A stretch of DNA of 20,500 nt, from NCBI GenBank assembly GCA_045598845.1, contig JAZRUY010000057.1, positions 1-20,500 of the forward strand. Reading direction: 5' to 3'. Shown piece by piece: positions 1 through 6,221 of the stretch. The DNA is from JAZRUY01 sp045598845 (lineage in GTDB: Bacteria > Verrucomicrobiota > Lentisphaeria > Victivallales > Victivallaceae). How positions within the stretch are numbered: the stretch's first letter is position 1; each line of letters opens with the position of its first letter. The position numbers and the translations under genes are program-made. A model generated the notes under the pieces. That model made no database searches. It was not told the origin of the DNA and was given only the letters and a program-made list of their open reading frames with translations.

Positions 1-1163
1 AGAAATTTGCATCCGTACAGCAACGGGGGGCAGCTGGAACGCATATGCACTGATTCCGCTCCGCGGTTGTACAACTGTTTTACCGTGTCTTTCAATTGCG
101 TGCCGCGCACGATGGAGTCATCGCAGAACAGCATCCGTTTCCCTTCTATTTCCTCCTGAACCGGGATGAGTTTCATCCGCGCCACAAGATCTCTGGCCGA
201 CTGATTCTGCGGCATAAAACTGCGAGGCCAGGTCGGGGTGTATTTCACGAAACTGCGCCGGTAAGGCTTGCCTGCCGCATTGGAGTAGCCGATGGCATGC
301 GCTATGCCGGAATCCGGTATTCCGCATACTGAATCTATTTCCGGCAGAATATCCTTGTCGTCTTCGGCCATTTTCGCTCCGTTGCGGTAGCGGGCAGATT
401 CGGTGGTGATACCGCAGTACCGGCTGGACGGGTATCCGTAGTACACCCAGAAAAACGCACACAGTTTCATTGTGTCGCCGCCGGCATCCCTCTGGATAAT
501 GTCTTCATCGGTCATTTCCACGATTTCCCCCGGAGCAAGTTCATGCCGCAGGGAAAATCCGAGATTGGGGAAAGCGGTGCTTTCCATTGTAACCGCGAAG
601 GAGCCGTCCTTACGCTCCCCCAGCATTACCGGGGTACGTCCGTAGCGGTCGCGCGCCGCATAAATGCGGTTGTTCATCAGTATCAGTATCGAGCAGGAAC
701 CGTCGATCTGGCTTTGCGCGTATTTTATTCCGTCCACAAGATTGTCGCGCATGGCAATCAGCATGGCGATTATTTCCGTCGGGTTGTATTCCCCGTTTGA
801 CGATTCACTGAAATGGCTGCTTCCGGCCGCGAATGCCTGCTCCGCCAATTCCGTCGCATTGTTGACTTTGGCTACTGTCACAATGGCGAATTCACCGAAT
901 TTTGCGGAAATGAGCAACGGCTGATCTTCGTTGTCGCTTATGACTCCAATCCCGGCATTGCCGTGCAAATCGGCTAAATCGGCATCGAATTTGCTGCGGA
1001 ACTGAGCATTGGTGATATCGTGTATCCGCCGGATTATTCTTCCTTCCCGCGAGTACATCGCCATGCCGCCGCGTTTGGTGCCGAGGTGCGAATGGTAGTC
1101 AGTCCCGTAGAAGATGTCGCATATGCAGTCCTGTTTGGAGACTGCTCCGAAGAAACCGCTCAT
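1..1163 (-). CDS. Amidophosphoribosyltransferase-like protein (PurF family), 5' part only
   Basis: About 387 codons are visible; the reading frame runs off the left edge, so the C-terminus is missing. The family catalyses the first step of purine synthesis, making phosphoribosylamine from PRPP and glutamine. The phosphoribosyltransferase half is well preserved: the PRPP/pyrophosphate motif DDSIVRGT lies at residues 348-355 within LFCDDSIVRGTQLKD, preceded by CGIPDSG and KYTPTWPRSF. The N-terminal Ntn-hydrolase half is unusual. It begins M-S-G-F-F-G, with no Cys at position 2, and carries KRGG (30-33) where ordinary PurF has HRGQ. From memory, Bacteroidetes carry a related protein starting M-G-G-F-F-G that is also annotated PurF. 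ATG at 1163 is the only ATG between the in-frame TAA (1275-1277) and this N-terminus. The ribosome-binding site is weak (GGCGGGAA). Family membership is sure; glutaminase activity is doubtful. Confidence 0.88.
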   Translation of the reverse strand, partial: MSGFFGAVSKQDCICDIFYGTDYHSHLGTKRGGMAMYSREGRIIRRIHDITNAQFRSKFDADLADLHGNAGIGVISDNEDQPLLISAKFGEFAIVTVAKVNNATELAEQAFAAGSSHFSESSNGEYNPTEIIAMLIAMRDNLVDGIKYAQSQIDGSCSILILMNNRIYAARDRYGRTPVMLGERKDGSFAVTMESTAFPNLGFSLRHELAPGEIVEMTDEDIIQRDAGGDTMKLCAFFWVYYGYPSSRYCGITTESARYRNGAKMAEDDKDILPEIDSVCGIPDSGIAHAIGYSNAAGKPYRRSFVKYTPTWPRSFMPQNQSARDLVARMKLIPVQEEIEGKRMLFCDDSIVRGTQLKDTVKQLYNRGAESVHMRSSCPPLLYGCKF

Positions 1164-1544
1164 AATAGATTCCCGCCGTTTCTGTATTTCAGGTTCATCA
1201 GATATGGGGAATAATATAACGGAATCCCGGGAGAAAAACAACCTGTTTTCTGTTTCCGACGGCCGTTTCAGGATTTATTTTTCAGCGGATGTATTTTTGA
1301 AAAAATTATAGCGGCTGCGGTAATGCGGGGATTATTTCTATTGTGATTTTATTGTTTCCCGGATAAAAAATCGTTTCTCTGCCCTTTCTGACAGTATTTC
1401 CCGGCAATATTAGTTTGTATTGGATTTCTCACTGATATACATTAGGAGAAATTCGGCCAAACAGATTGAACGTGTGGTTTTATCTCCGTTGTAATCAATT
1501 TGTGTGTTTTCTTATTTGTGATGTTCACGTCAGGAATATGATTG
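1164..1544. other. Divergent intergenic region between the purF-like gene and a Ser/Thr kinase gene
   Basis: This is 381 bases without a convincing gene. It holds the candidate minus-strand -10 element at 1305-1310 and a weak plus-strand promoter candidate (TTGTAT at 1415-1420, then TATACA at 1436-1441 with a short 15-base spacer). It must contain both divergent promoters. No strong hairpin, tRNA or riboswitch was recognised, and the reading frames crossing it look like shadows. Confidence 0.6.
1305..1310 (-). promoter_or_regulatory. Candidate -10 element for the purF-like gene
   Basis: The minus strand reads TATAAT here, a perfect sigma-70 -10 hexamer, about 140 bases upstream of the start codon at 1163. 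No good -35 box sits 16-18 bases upstream (that region reads AATCCC), so this may be chance in an AT-rich stretch. If real, the leader is roughly 135 nt long. I see no purine riboswitch motif in it. Confidence 0.3.
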
Positions 1545-3782
1545 ATGGAAAAAGAGAAAACGGATTTATTTGATCCTGACAATAATGCTCCTACTATAAG
1601 ACTTGATCTGGATGACGGTATTTCGACCGCATCGTCCGCCGTTACCGGCGGGATTGAAACGTTCAGCAGTTGGATGAGCGGATTATTCCCGGATGATACC
1701 GATGAAATTTTCCCCGGTAATGACAGTTCAGTACCGGCGGAACATATTGACTGTGAGACGGAAAACTGTCTGCGCGAGGTCGGAGAGGCATTCGAAATTC
1801 GCGAAACTATTGCGGTAGGAGGGCAGGGCAGCATACATAGAGCCCGCGATATTGCTTTCGGGCGTACTGTGGCAGTCAAAACTCTGCATCAAAAGCATAT
1901 CGGTAATCTGTCTTTTCGGCAGGCTTTCCTCAATGAGGCGCGTATTTCCGCGCTGCTTGAGCATCCGGCCATTATTCCTGTATACGGGCTTTTCCGCGAC
2001 AATGGCAACGGGTTGCATTTGGCAATGAAAATGGTTGACGGAATAACTCTCCGCCAATATTTTTCCGCCATTATCAACAAATACCGGTCAATGCGGCGCC
2101 GCCGTATCGGTGTATGCGAGAACCGGATGTTGCCGCAACGGCTGGAAATGTTCAACCGGATATGCGATGCCATCGCGTACAGTCATCACCGCGGTATTAT
2201 TCACCGCGATTTGAAACCTGAAAATGTGATGCTGGGCAAGTTTAACGCGTTATATGTCATGGATTGGGGAATAGCCGAAGTTTTGTCCCAAGGATCAAGT
2301 ACGGCTCATCCTCTGCGCGCAGGTACTCTTCAGTATATTGCTCCCGAAGTGATTGGAAAGTGCGGATATGACAAGCGTTCCGATGTTTATTCGCTGGGGC
2401 TGATTCTCTATGAAACGGTGTTTCTGCACAGTGCATACCCGAATGCGGTTCCGCAAAAGCAGTTGCTGTCTTTGGTTAAGTCCGGCCGGTTCGCAGTATG
2501 CCGGCATAAGTTTGGATGCCGTGTGGATGCGGTTTTATGCGCGGTGATTCGCAAAGCACTGGCTTTCGATCCCGAAGACCGCTATAAAGATGTCATGTCT
2601 TTGCGCGCTGATGTGGAGGCTTATCTGCATTCTGAACCGGTTTCGATCTCTCGCCGTCCGCGGATTGATCGTATATTGTTGTCGGCAAAACGGCATTACC
2701 GCGGGGTGATAACCGTCTGTCTGATGCTGTGTTCCGTTATCGCATTGCTTGCCGGATGCTGGATCTGGCAGCGTTGGCAGGCCGCCGACCGGTTACGCAT
2801 CCGCAATGACCTGCTTGCCGGGATGCAGGGCAAAGTAATCCGTTCCATTGACAAATGGACCGCTTTACTCCAAAATTTCGCCAATGATATGGATAAACTA
2901 TCCGGAGAGGCGGCAATGCGTATTACCGATGATCGGGAGCAAAATACGAGCAGGGATGTGTCCTGCTTGAAATCCCCCGGTTCTGTTTCCGAGTCGGATT
3001 TATGGTTGTTGTCATCGAAGCCGCCGGAGCAGGATATGCCGGTCTTGCGGCATCCGGTATCGTTGAATTATTTTCTAAACACATCTCAAGACGGAGGAAC
3101 CGCCGCCCCCGGTCGTTTGGAGCGGCTTTCCATAATGTTACCTGAGTTCCGCAGAAGTCTGGAAGCGTCCTTACATGGTATTGGCAAGCGCGGGGGTGTT
3201 TTATCCTGCGGATATTTTATATCTCTGTCCTCGGAAGAACAATTGTTACATTATCCATACCTGACCGAGTGTCCGGATGTGGTGTCGCGGCTGGCAGGCG
3301 CGGCTGTCCGTAATGCCATGCACACTCCCGACCGGGTTTACTGGGGCAGGATTGTTTTGTCCGGCACCGGCGACGGTCTGTTGCCATGTTTTCGTCTTTT
3401 AAGGGGATATAACGGTGAAATTCTGGGTGCTGTTTGCGGATATGTGGTTTTCAGCGATTTTGATGCTGTTCTGAATGAAATCGGCGGCCATGATAACTAT
3501 GTCCTGTCACGCATGTTACTTGACGACACCGGGCGAATGTTGGCATTATCCTCCAAAGGCGGATCCGGGGATGATGAAAAACGGAAAAGCCTGATGTATG
3601 GTTCGGAAAAATCCGCACCGCCTTCACTTATACAGGAATCTTTCAGTGAAATGTGCCGTCGGGGGAGCGGAGTATTGTCGGAGGGCGGCAGACGGAATAC
3701 GGCCTACATATACCGCAGTATAGATTTGCTGCACTGGATGTATGTGGAAGAAATAGATTTGACGGCACTTGATCGTGATTGA
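1545..3782 (+). CDS. Transmembrane Ser/Thr protein kinase with extracytoplasmic sensor-like domain
   Basis: A Hanks-type protein kinase of 745 residues. In numbering that begins at an in-frame TTG one codon upstream, the parts are: acidic N-terminal tail (1-80), Gly loop VGGQGS (92-97), ATP lysine in AVK (113), alphaC Glu in NEAR (132), catalytic loop HRDLKPEN (221-228), DWG instead of DFG (241-243) and GTLQYIAPE (261-269). All key catalytic residues are present, so it should be active. One membrane helix (about 389-411) follows the kinase domain, then about 335 extracytoplasmic residues. Within them, the RVYWGRIVLSG and GAVCGYVVFSD stretches recall Cache-type sensor domains; that assignment is tentative. 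ATG 1545 is preferred over TTG 1542 because AGGAA at 1532-1536 is 8 bases upstream. The next gene, a membrane FGE-like protein, follows after 73 bases and may be a partner. Confidence 0.92.
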   Translation: MEKEKTDLFDPDNNAPTIRLDLDDGISTASSAVTGGIETFSSWMSGLFPDDTDEIFPGNDSSVPAEHIDCETENCLREVGEAFEIRETIAVGGQGSIHRARDIAFGRTVAVKTLHQKHIGNLSFRQAFLNEARISALLEHPAIIPVYGLFRDNGNGLHLAMKMVDGITLRQYFSAIINKYRSMRRRRIGVCENRMLPQRLEMFNRICDAIAYSHHRGIIHRDLKPENVMLGKFNALYVMDWGIAEVLSQGSSTAHPLRAGTLQYIAPEVIGKCGYDKRSDVYSLGLILYETVFLHSAYPNAVPQKQLLSLVKSGRFAVCRHKFGCRVDAVLCAVIRKALAFDPEDRYKDVMSLRADVEAYLHSEPVSISRRPRIDRILLSAKRHYRGVITVCLMLCSVIALLAGCWIWQRWQAADRLRIRNDLLAGMQGKVIRSIDKWTALLQNFANDMDKLSGEAAMRITDDREQNTSRDVSCLKSPGSVSESDLWLLSSKPPEQDMPVLRHPVSLNYFLNTSQDGGTAAPGRLERLSIMLPEFRRSLEASLHGIGKRGGVLSCGYFISLSSEEQLLHYPYLTECPDVVSRLAGAAVRNAMHTPDRVYWGRIVLSGTGDGLLPCFRLLRGYNGEILGAVCGYVVFSDFDAVLNEIGGHDNYVLSRMLLDDTGRMLALSSKGGSGDDEKRKSLMYGSEKSAPPSLIQESFSEMCRRGSGVLSEGGRRNTAYIYRSIDLLHWMYVEEIDLTALDRD

Positions 3783-3855
3783 AACAGCGGACTGCGAATT
3801 TAAATTGAATCCGGTAAAAAATGATGTGAGATGAAGAACGGAATATAACAGAAAC

Positions 3856-4836
3856 ATGGACGTTATGAATAAAAAAACGGATGCCGGATTGGAGGCCTAT
3901 ATCGAAACGGACTATGAGGCGGAAATGCGCCGTTTACGGCATCAGAAAATCCGCTGGCGGGTATTGATGTATGTACTTTTTATCAGTTTGCTCTCATATG
4001 GGGTAAAAATTTTTTTTGACCGGCTGGATTTTCAGCAGCGTGAACTTGAAGAGGCACTTGCTGAACAGGAAACGGATATCGGAAGCATCGGCTCCCGTCT
4101 GCGGAAAACTTCCCGATGGAGAAATATTTATTTTCCGGGAACGCTGAATTTGCCGAACGGTGAAACACTGGAGTTAATCAGGATTCAGCCGGACAGGCGA
4201 AAGGAAGAAGCCGCTCCGTATTGGATAGGAAAAACCGAAGTGACTCAAGGACAGTGGGCCGCAGTTACCGGCGGCAGTCTGGCGGAACAATCCCGGAAAA
4301 ACGGTTGCTGCGGGGAAAATACCGGAGTCGGTGCTGCGCACCCGATATATTTTGTCAGTTACGAAGATGCCTTGGATTTCTGCCGCAGATTAAATGACAA
4401 TCCGGATATAAAGCGCCCGGAGGGGTATTGTTTCAATTTACCTACCGAAACCCAATGGGAATATGCTGCTTTCGGCGGTGCGCCTGATGATACCATTCCC
4501 GCCAATGATCCTGAACTCGCGGAATCCGGTGGCGAGAGAGCGGTTGCCAACGGCACCAGAGAGGTGGCCGGCGGGTGCGCCAACCGTCTGGGAATTTTTG
4601 ATATGAACAGCAATGTCTGGGAATGGTGCCGGGACTGGTATATTGAAGGTTCCTGCCGGGTAATACGCGGCGGCAGTTGGAATAGCGCTGCCGAAGAGCG
4701 CAATGTGCGGTCACGCAGTTTTTTCGGACCTGAATTCCGTCTGGATGATATCGGTTTCCGAGTGGTTCTGGCTCCTGATGAAAAATCGGATAAAACGGAT
4801 GCCGAACCTTCTTCCGCAATATCTTCGAATATCTGA
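3856..4836 (+). CDS. Membrane-anchored FGE/SUMF1-like domain protein
   Basis: This protein of 326 residues has one N-terminal membrane helix (about 34-53), a short coiled stretch (about 55-80) and a formylglycine-generating-enzyme-like (SUMF1/EgtB/PvdO) fold. Visible family motifs are WIGKTEVTQGQW, PIYFVSYEDALDFC, LPTETQWEYAAFGG, GIFDMNSNVWEWCRDW, RVIRGGSWNS and DDIGFRVV. True FGE enzymes need a pair of cysteines after the RGGS motif. Here that stretch (NSAAEERNVRSRSFFGP) has none, so sulfatase activation is unlikely and a binding or other oxidoreductase role is more plausible. It follows the transmembrane kinase gene on the same strand. SUMF1-like domains are known beside or fused to Ser/Thr kinases in other bacteria, which suggests a functional pair. 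The start is uncertain: the ribosome-binding site is weak, and ATG at 3865 is an alternative. Confidence 0.87.
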   Translation: MDVMNKKTDAGLEAYIETDYEAEMRRLRHQKIRWRVLMYVLFISLLSYGVKIFFDRLDFQQRELEEALAEQETDIGSIGSRLRKTSRWRNIYFPGTLNLPNGETLELIRIQPDRRKEEAAPYWIGKTEVTQGQWAAVTGGSLAEQSRKNGCCGENTGVGAAHPIYFVSYEDALDFCRRLNDNPDIKRPEGYCFNLPTETQWEYAAFGGAPDDTIPANDPELAESGGERAVANGTREVAGGCANRLGIFDMNSNVWEWCRDWYIEGSCRVIRGGSWNSAAEERNVRSRSFFGPEFRLDDIGFRVVLAPDEKSDKTDAEPSSAISSNI

Positions 4837-4845
4837 TTGCGAATT

Positions 4846-4877
4846 GAAAATTTATTTGTGAAACAAAACAAATTTTC
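4846..4877. repeat. AT-rich inverted repeat between convergent units
   Basis: Arms GAAAATTT (4846-4853) and AAATTTTC (4870-4877) pair perfectly. After one mismatch TTT/AAA extends the stem, leaving an 8-base loop. It lies just after the FGE-like gene stop and just beyond the minus-strand tRNA terminator. It has few GC pairs and no following U tract, so it is at best a weak transcription or RNA-end signal. Confidence 0.35.
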
Positions 4878-4880
4878 CGC

Positions 4881-4911
4881 AAAATAAAAGCCGGTTACAT
4901 GATGACCGGCT
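4881..4911 (-). terminator. Rho-independent terminator of the tRNA gene
   Basis: A perfect 7-bp stem (AGCCGGT 4889-4895 with ACCGGCT 4905-4911) and a 9-base loop are followed on the minus strand by TTTATTTT (4888-4881). It begins 11 bases past the tRNA CCA end. On the plus strand the hairpin is followed by TGAAATTT, so termination in that direction is weaker. Confidence 0.85.
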
Positions 4912-4921
4912 GAAATTTAAT

Positions 4922-4995
4922 TGGTAGCGGGAGCTGGAATCGAACCAACCTGACTAGCTTATGAGGCTAGGGAGTAACCACTACTCTATCCCGCG
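4922..4995 (-). tRNA. tRNA-Met (anticodon CAU), initiator or elongator uncertain
   Basis: This 74-nt cloverleaf has its CCA end encoded. The acceptor strands are CGCGGGA and UCCCGCU, the anticodon stem CUAGC/GCUAG surrounds the loop CUCAUAA (anticodon CAU), and the T arm is GUUGG-UUCGAUU-CCAGC. The acceptor has an unpaired 1-72 position (C·U), and the D stem has purine 11 with pyrimidine 24 (A-U). Both are traits of bacterial initiator tRNA. The anticodon stem, however, lacks the three consecutive G-C pairs (29-31 with 39-41) that mark initiators. A CAU anticodon could also be a lysidine-modified tRNA-Ile. The gene has its own promoter and terminator and looks functional. The identity as a CAU tRNA is sure; the subtype is not. 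Confidence 0.9.
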
Positions 4996-5006
4996 CTGTT
5001 TCTCTT

Positions 5007-5035
5007 AATATACGATGATTTCCCCATGTTGTCAA
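5007..5035 (-). promoter_or_regulatory. Sigma-70 promoter of the tRNA gene
   Basis: On the minus strand a perfect -35 TTGACA (5035-5030) is followed by exactly 17 bases and a -10 TATATT (5012-5007). The mature tRNA 5' end at 4995 is 11 bases past the -10. The promoter sits in the 62-base gap after the pyridoxal kinase stop codon, so the tRNA is transcribed independently of that gene. Confidence 0.85.
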
Positions 5036-5057
5036 GCCTGAAACCGGAAAATCAAAT

Positions 5058-5882
5058 TCATTTATTCAGTCTGGAAACCAGTTCCGGAATCGCTTTTTCA
5101 AAACATACTCCGTACCAGTGTTCTGCCGGGGTGGCCTGAATGGCCGCGCATACGATATCGGCCGCCAGTGCGGCCGCAGCGTACATATCGGCACCGCGCA
5201 TCAACGCGCCGGCGAATACAGATGCGAACACATCTCCGGTGCCGTGAAAGGCGGCATTGATCCGCGGCCGGAAATAGTATTTGATCTCCTTCCCGTCGAA
5301 AGTCGCCACTCCGAGTTCTTCCGGGCGGAAAGACACCCCGGTCAATATTACATTCGCCGCCCCGGCGTTATGCAGTCCGCGCAGTATGCTTTCAATATAG
5401 TGTTCATTGTAATCCTGAAGTTTGCAGTCGCATCCCAGCAGCAGTGAAGCCTCGGTGATGTTGGGAAGCACGTAATCCGCTTTTTCGCACAACTTCATCA
5501 TCTTGCCGGGAAAATCATCTGAAAATGCCGGATAGAGTTTTCCGTTATCCGCCATGACCGGATCAACGATACGGACGGCTCCTGCCGCCGCGCAGCTTTG
5601 CATGATATGCAGTATCGGCTCAATCTGATCAGGGCAGACATATCCGGTGTAAAATGCGTTGAATTTCAACCCGTCCTTGTTCCATCCTTTTTCAATTTTG
5701 GATAATTCCGCGGTCAGGTCAAGAAAAGTGTAATTCCTGAATCCGCCGGTGTGGGTGGAAAGCACTGCGGACGGCAGAATAACCGTTTCGATTCCGCAGG
5801 CTGATATCAGCGGCAGAGCCACGGTTATAGAACACTGACCGTAGCAGGAAATATCCTGTATGGTAAGAAGCGTTTCGCTCAT
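5058..5882 (-). CDS. Pyridoxal/pyridoxamine kinase (PdxK/PdxY type)
   Basis: This 274-residue ribokinase-fold enzyme phosphorylates the 5' hydroxyl of B6 vitamers in cofactor salvage, in the cytoplasm. Seen in the sequence are the N-terminal QDISCYGQCS, the substrate-loop region STHTGGF (42-48), DPVMADNGKLY (107-117), PNITEA (140-145), and the anion-hole/catalytic motif HGTGDVFAS (213-221), where Asp217 would be the base. Length and motif order match PdxY/PdxK rather than the HMP-P kinase ThiD. The start at 5882 is supported by a strong GGAGG 8 bases upstream. It is transcribed away from the WecA-like gene, with a separate tRNA unit just downstream. PdxK and PdxY cannot be told apart here, so no symbol is given. 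Confidence 0.93.
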   Translation of the reverse strand: MSETLLTIQDISCYGQCSITVALPLISACGIETVILPSAVLSTHTGGFRNYTFLDLTAELSKIEKGWNKDGLKFNAFYTGYVCPDQIEPILHIMQSCAAAGAVRIVDPVMADNGKLYPAFSDDFPGKMMKLCEKADYVLPNITEASLLLGCDCKLQDYNEHYIESILRGLHNAGAANVILTGVSFRPEELGVATFDGKEIKYYFRPRINAAFHGTGDVFASVFAGALMRGADMYAAAALAADIVCAAIQATPAEHWYGVCFEKAIPELVSRLNK

Positions 5883-5920
5883 GATTTTTACCTCCGAAAT
5901 AAAATTTCAGGCGCAGTCTA

Positions 5921-5937
5921 ATAATCAAGTTGATTAT
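5921..5937. promoter_or_regulatory. Perfect palindrome, candidate operator of the pyridoxal kinase gene
   Basis: ATAATCAA and TTGATTAT flank a single central base, giving a perfect 8+1+8 inverted repeat. It lies 38 bases upstream of the kinase start codon and just downstream of a candidate minus-strand -10 element. A dimeric repressor site is the simplest reading. No regulator gene is adjacent and no known consensus was recognised. Confidence 0.4.
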
Positions 5938-5958
5938 CAAACGCACCCAATTCTGTAA

Positions 5959-5987
5959 AATATACTCTGCCGGAAAGCTGACGGCAA
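5959..5987 (-). promoter_or_regulatory. Candidate promoter of the pyridoxal kinase gene
   Basis: The minus strand reads TTGCCG (5987-5982), a 17-base spacer and TATATT (5964-5959). The -10 is good and the -35 matches only TTG of TTGACA. Transcription would start near 5952, placing the palindrome at 5921-5937 within the first 35 transcribed bases. Confidence 0.35.
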
Positions 5988-6005
5988 ATTTTTTTGCTTT
6001 GCCGT
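5981..6005. repeat. Perfect 8-bp hairpin in the intergenic region
   Basis: ACGGCAAA (5981-5988) pairs exactly with TTTGCCGT (5998-6005) around a 9-base loop that is a T run on the plus strand. It directly abuts the second hairpin at 6006-6032. It also overlaps the candidate -35 box of the pyridoxal kinase promoter. Confidence 0.5.
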
Positions 6006-6038
6006 GCTGACCAGGTCATCCTTCTTGTCAGCTTTTTT
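6006..6038 (+). terminator. Terminator-like hairpin with T tract, plus strand
   Basis: GCTGAC (6006-6011) pairs with GTCAGC (6027-6032) around a 15-base interior, followed by six T (6033-6038). The form is that of a rho-independent terminator on the plus strand, yet no plus-strand gene lies upstream. It could end a short plus-strand RNA or block antisense transcription. A second copy of GCTGAC at 5977-5982 could compete for the same GTCAGC. Confidence 0.35.
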
Positions 6039-6124
6039 ATTTCCGCATTTCTTTCCGGATTCAGATACCAGGTTCCCGTAAATAAAATCCCGGCTGATGC
6101 CTGATTCGGATATGCACTGCGTTT

Positions 6125-6153
6125 TTGATTTAACCGCATTCACGACCTATATT
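6125..6153 (+). promoter_or_regulatory. Sigma-70 promoter of the WecA-like/antiporter unit
   Basis: TTGATT (6125-6130), a 17-base spacer and TATATT (6148-6153) match sigma-70 boxes well. Transcription would start near 6160, giving a leader of about 60 bases before the start codon at 6222. Confidence 0.68.
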
Positions 6154-6221
6154 ACACTTGAATAAATAGCGCAAAATTAAAAACGTGACACGGTTATTCC
6201 CGCAAAGGTGGAGAAGATGCT

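Larger units (their letters stand above)
5883..6221. other. Divergent intergenic region with regulatory structure
   Basis: These 339 bases lie between the divergent pyridoxal kinase and WecA-like genes. They contain the kinase ribosome-binding site, a perfect palindrome (5921-5937), a candidate minus promoter (5959-5987), two adjacent hairpins (5981-6032) and a good plus promoter (6125-6153). Two overlapping minus-strand frames of about 70 codons run through it but have no ribosome-binding site and were not accepted as genes. Confidence 0.6.

Noticed and set aside
1164..1300. Possible purine riboswitch in the leader of the purF-like gene
   Set aside because: No recognisable purine-aptamer core or paired arms were seen; only a small imperfect AT-rich hairpin is present.
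1442..2057. Minus-strand open frames across the start of the transmembrane kinase gene
   Set aside because: They are opposite-strand shadows of a clear kinase coding region and have Ser/Arg-rich low-information translations.
4889..4911. Bidirectional terminator also serving the FGE-like gene
   Set aside because: On the plus strand the hairpin lacks a T tract, so it was assigned only to the minus-strand tRNA.
5918..6143. Two overlapping minus-strand frames of 73 and 68 codons upstream of the pyridoxal kinase gene
   Set aside because: No ribosome-binding site, no recognisable domain, and the region is occupied by promoters, a palindrome and hairpins. It was kept as intergenic DNA.
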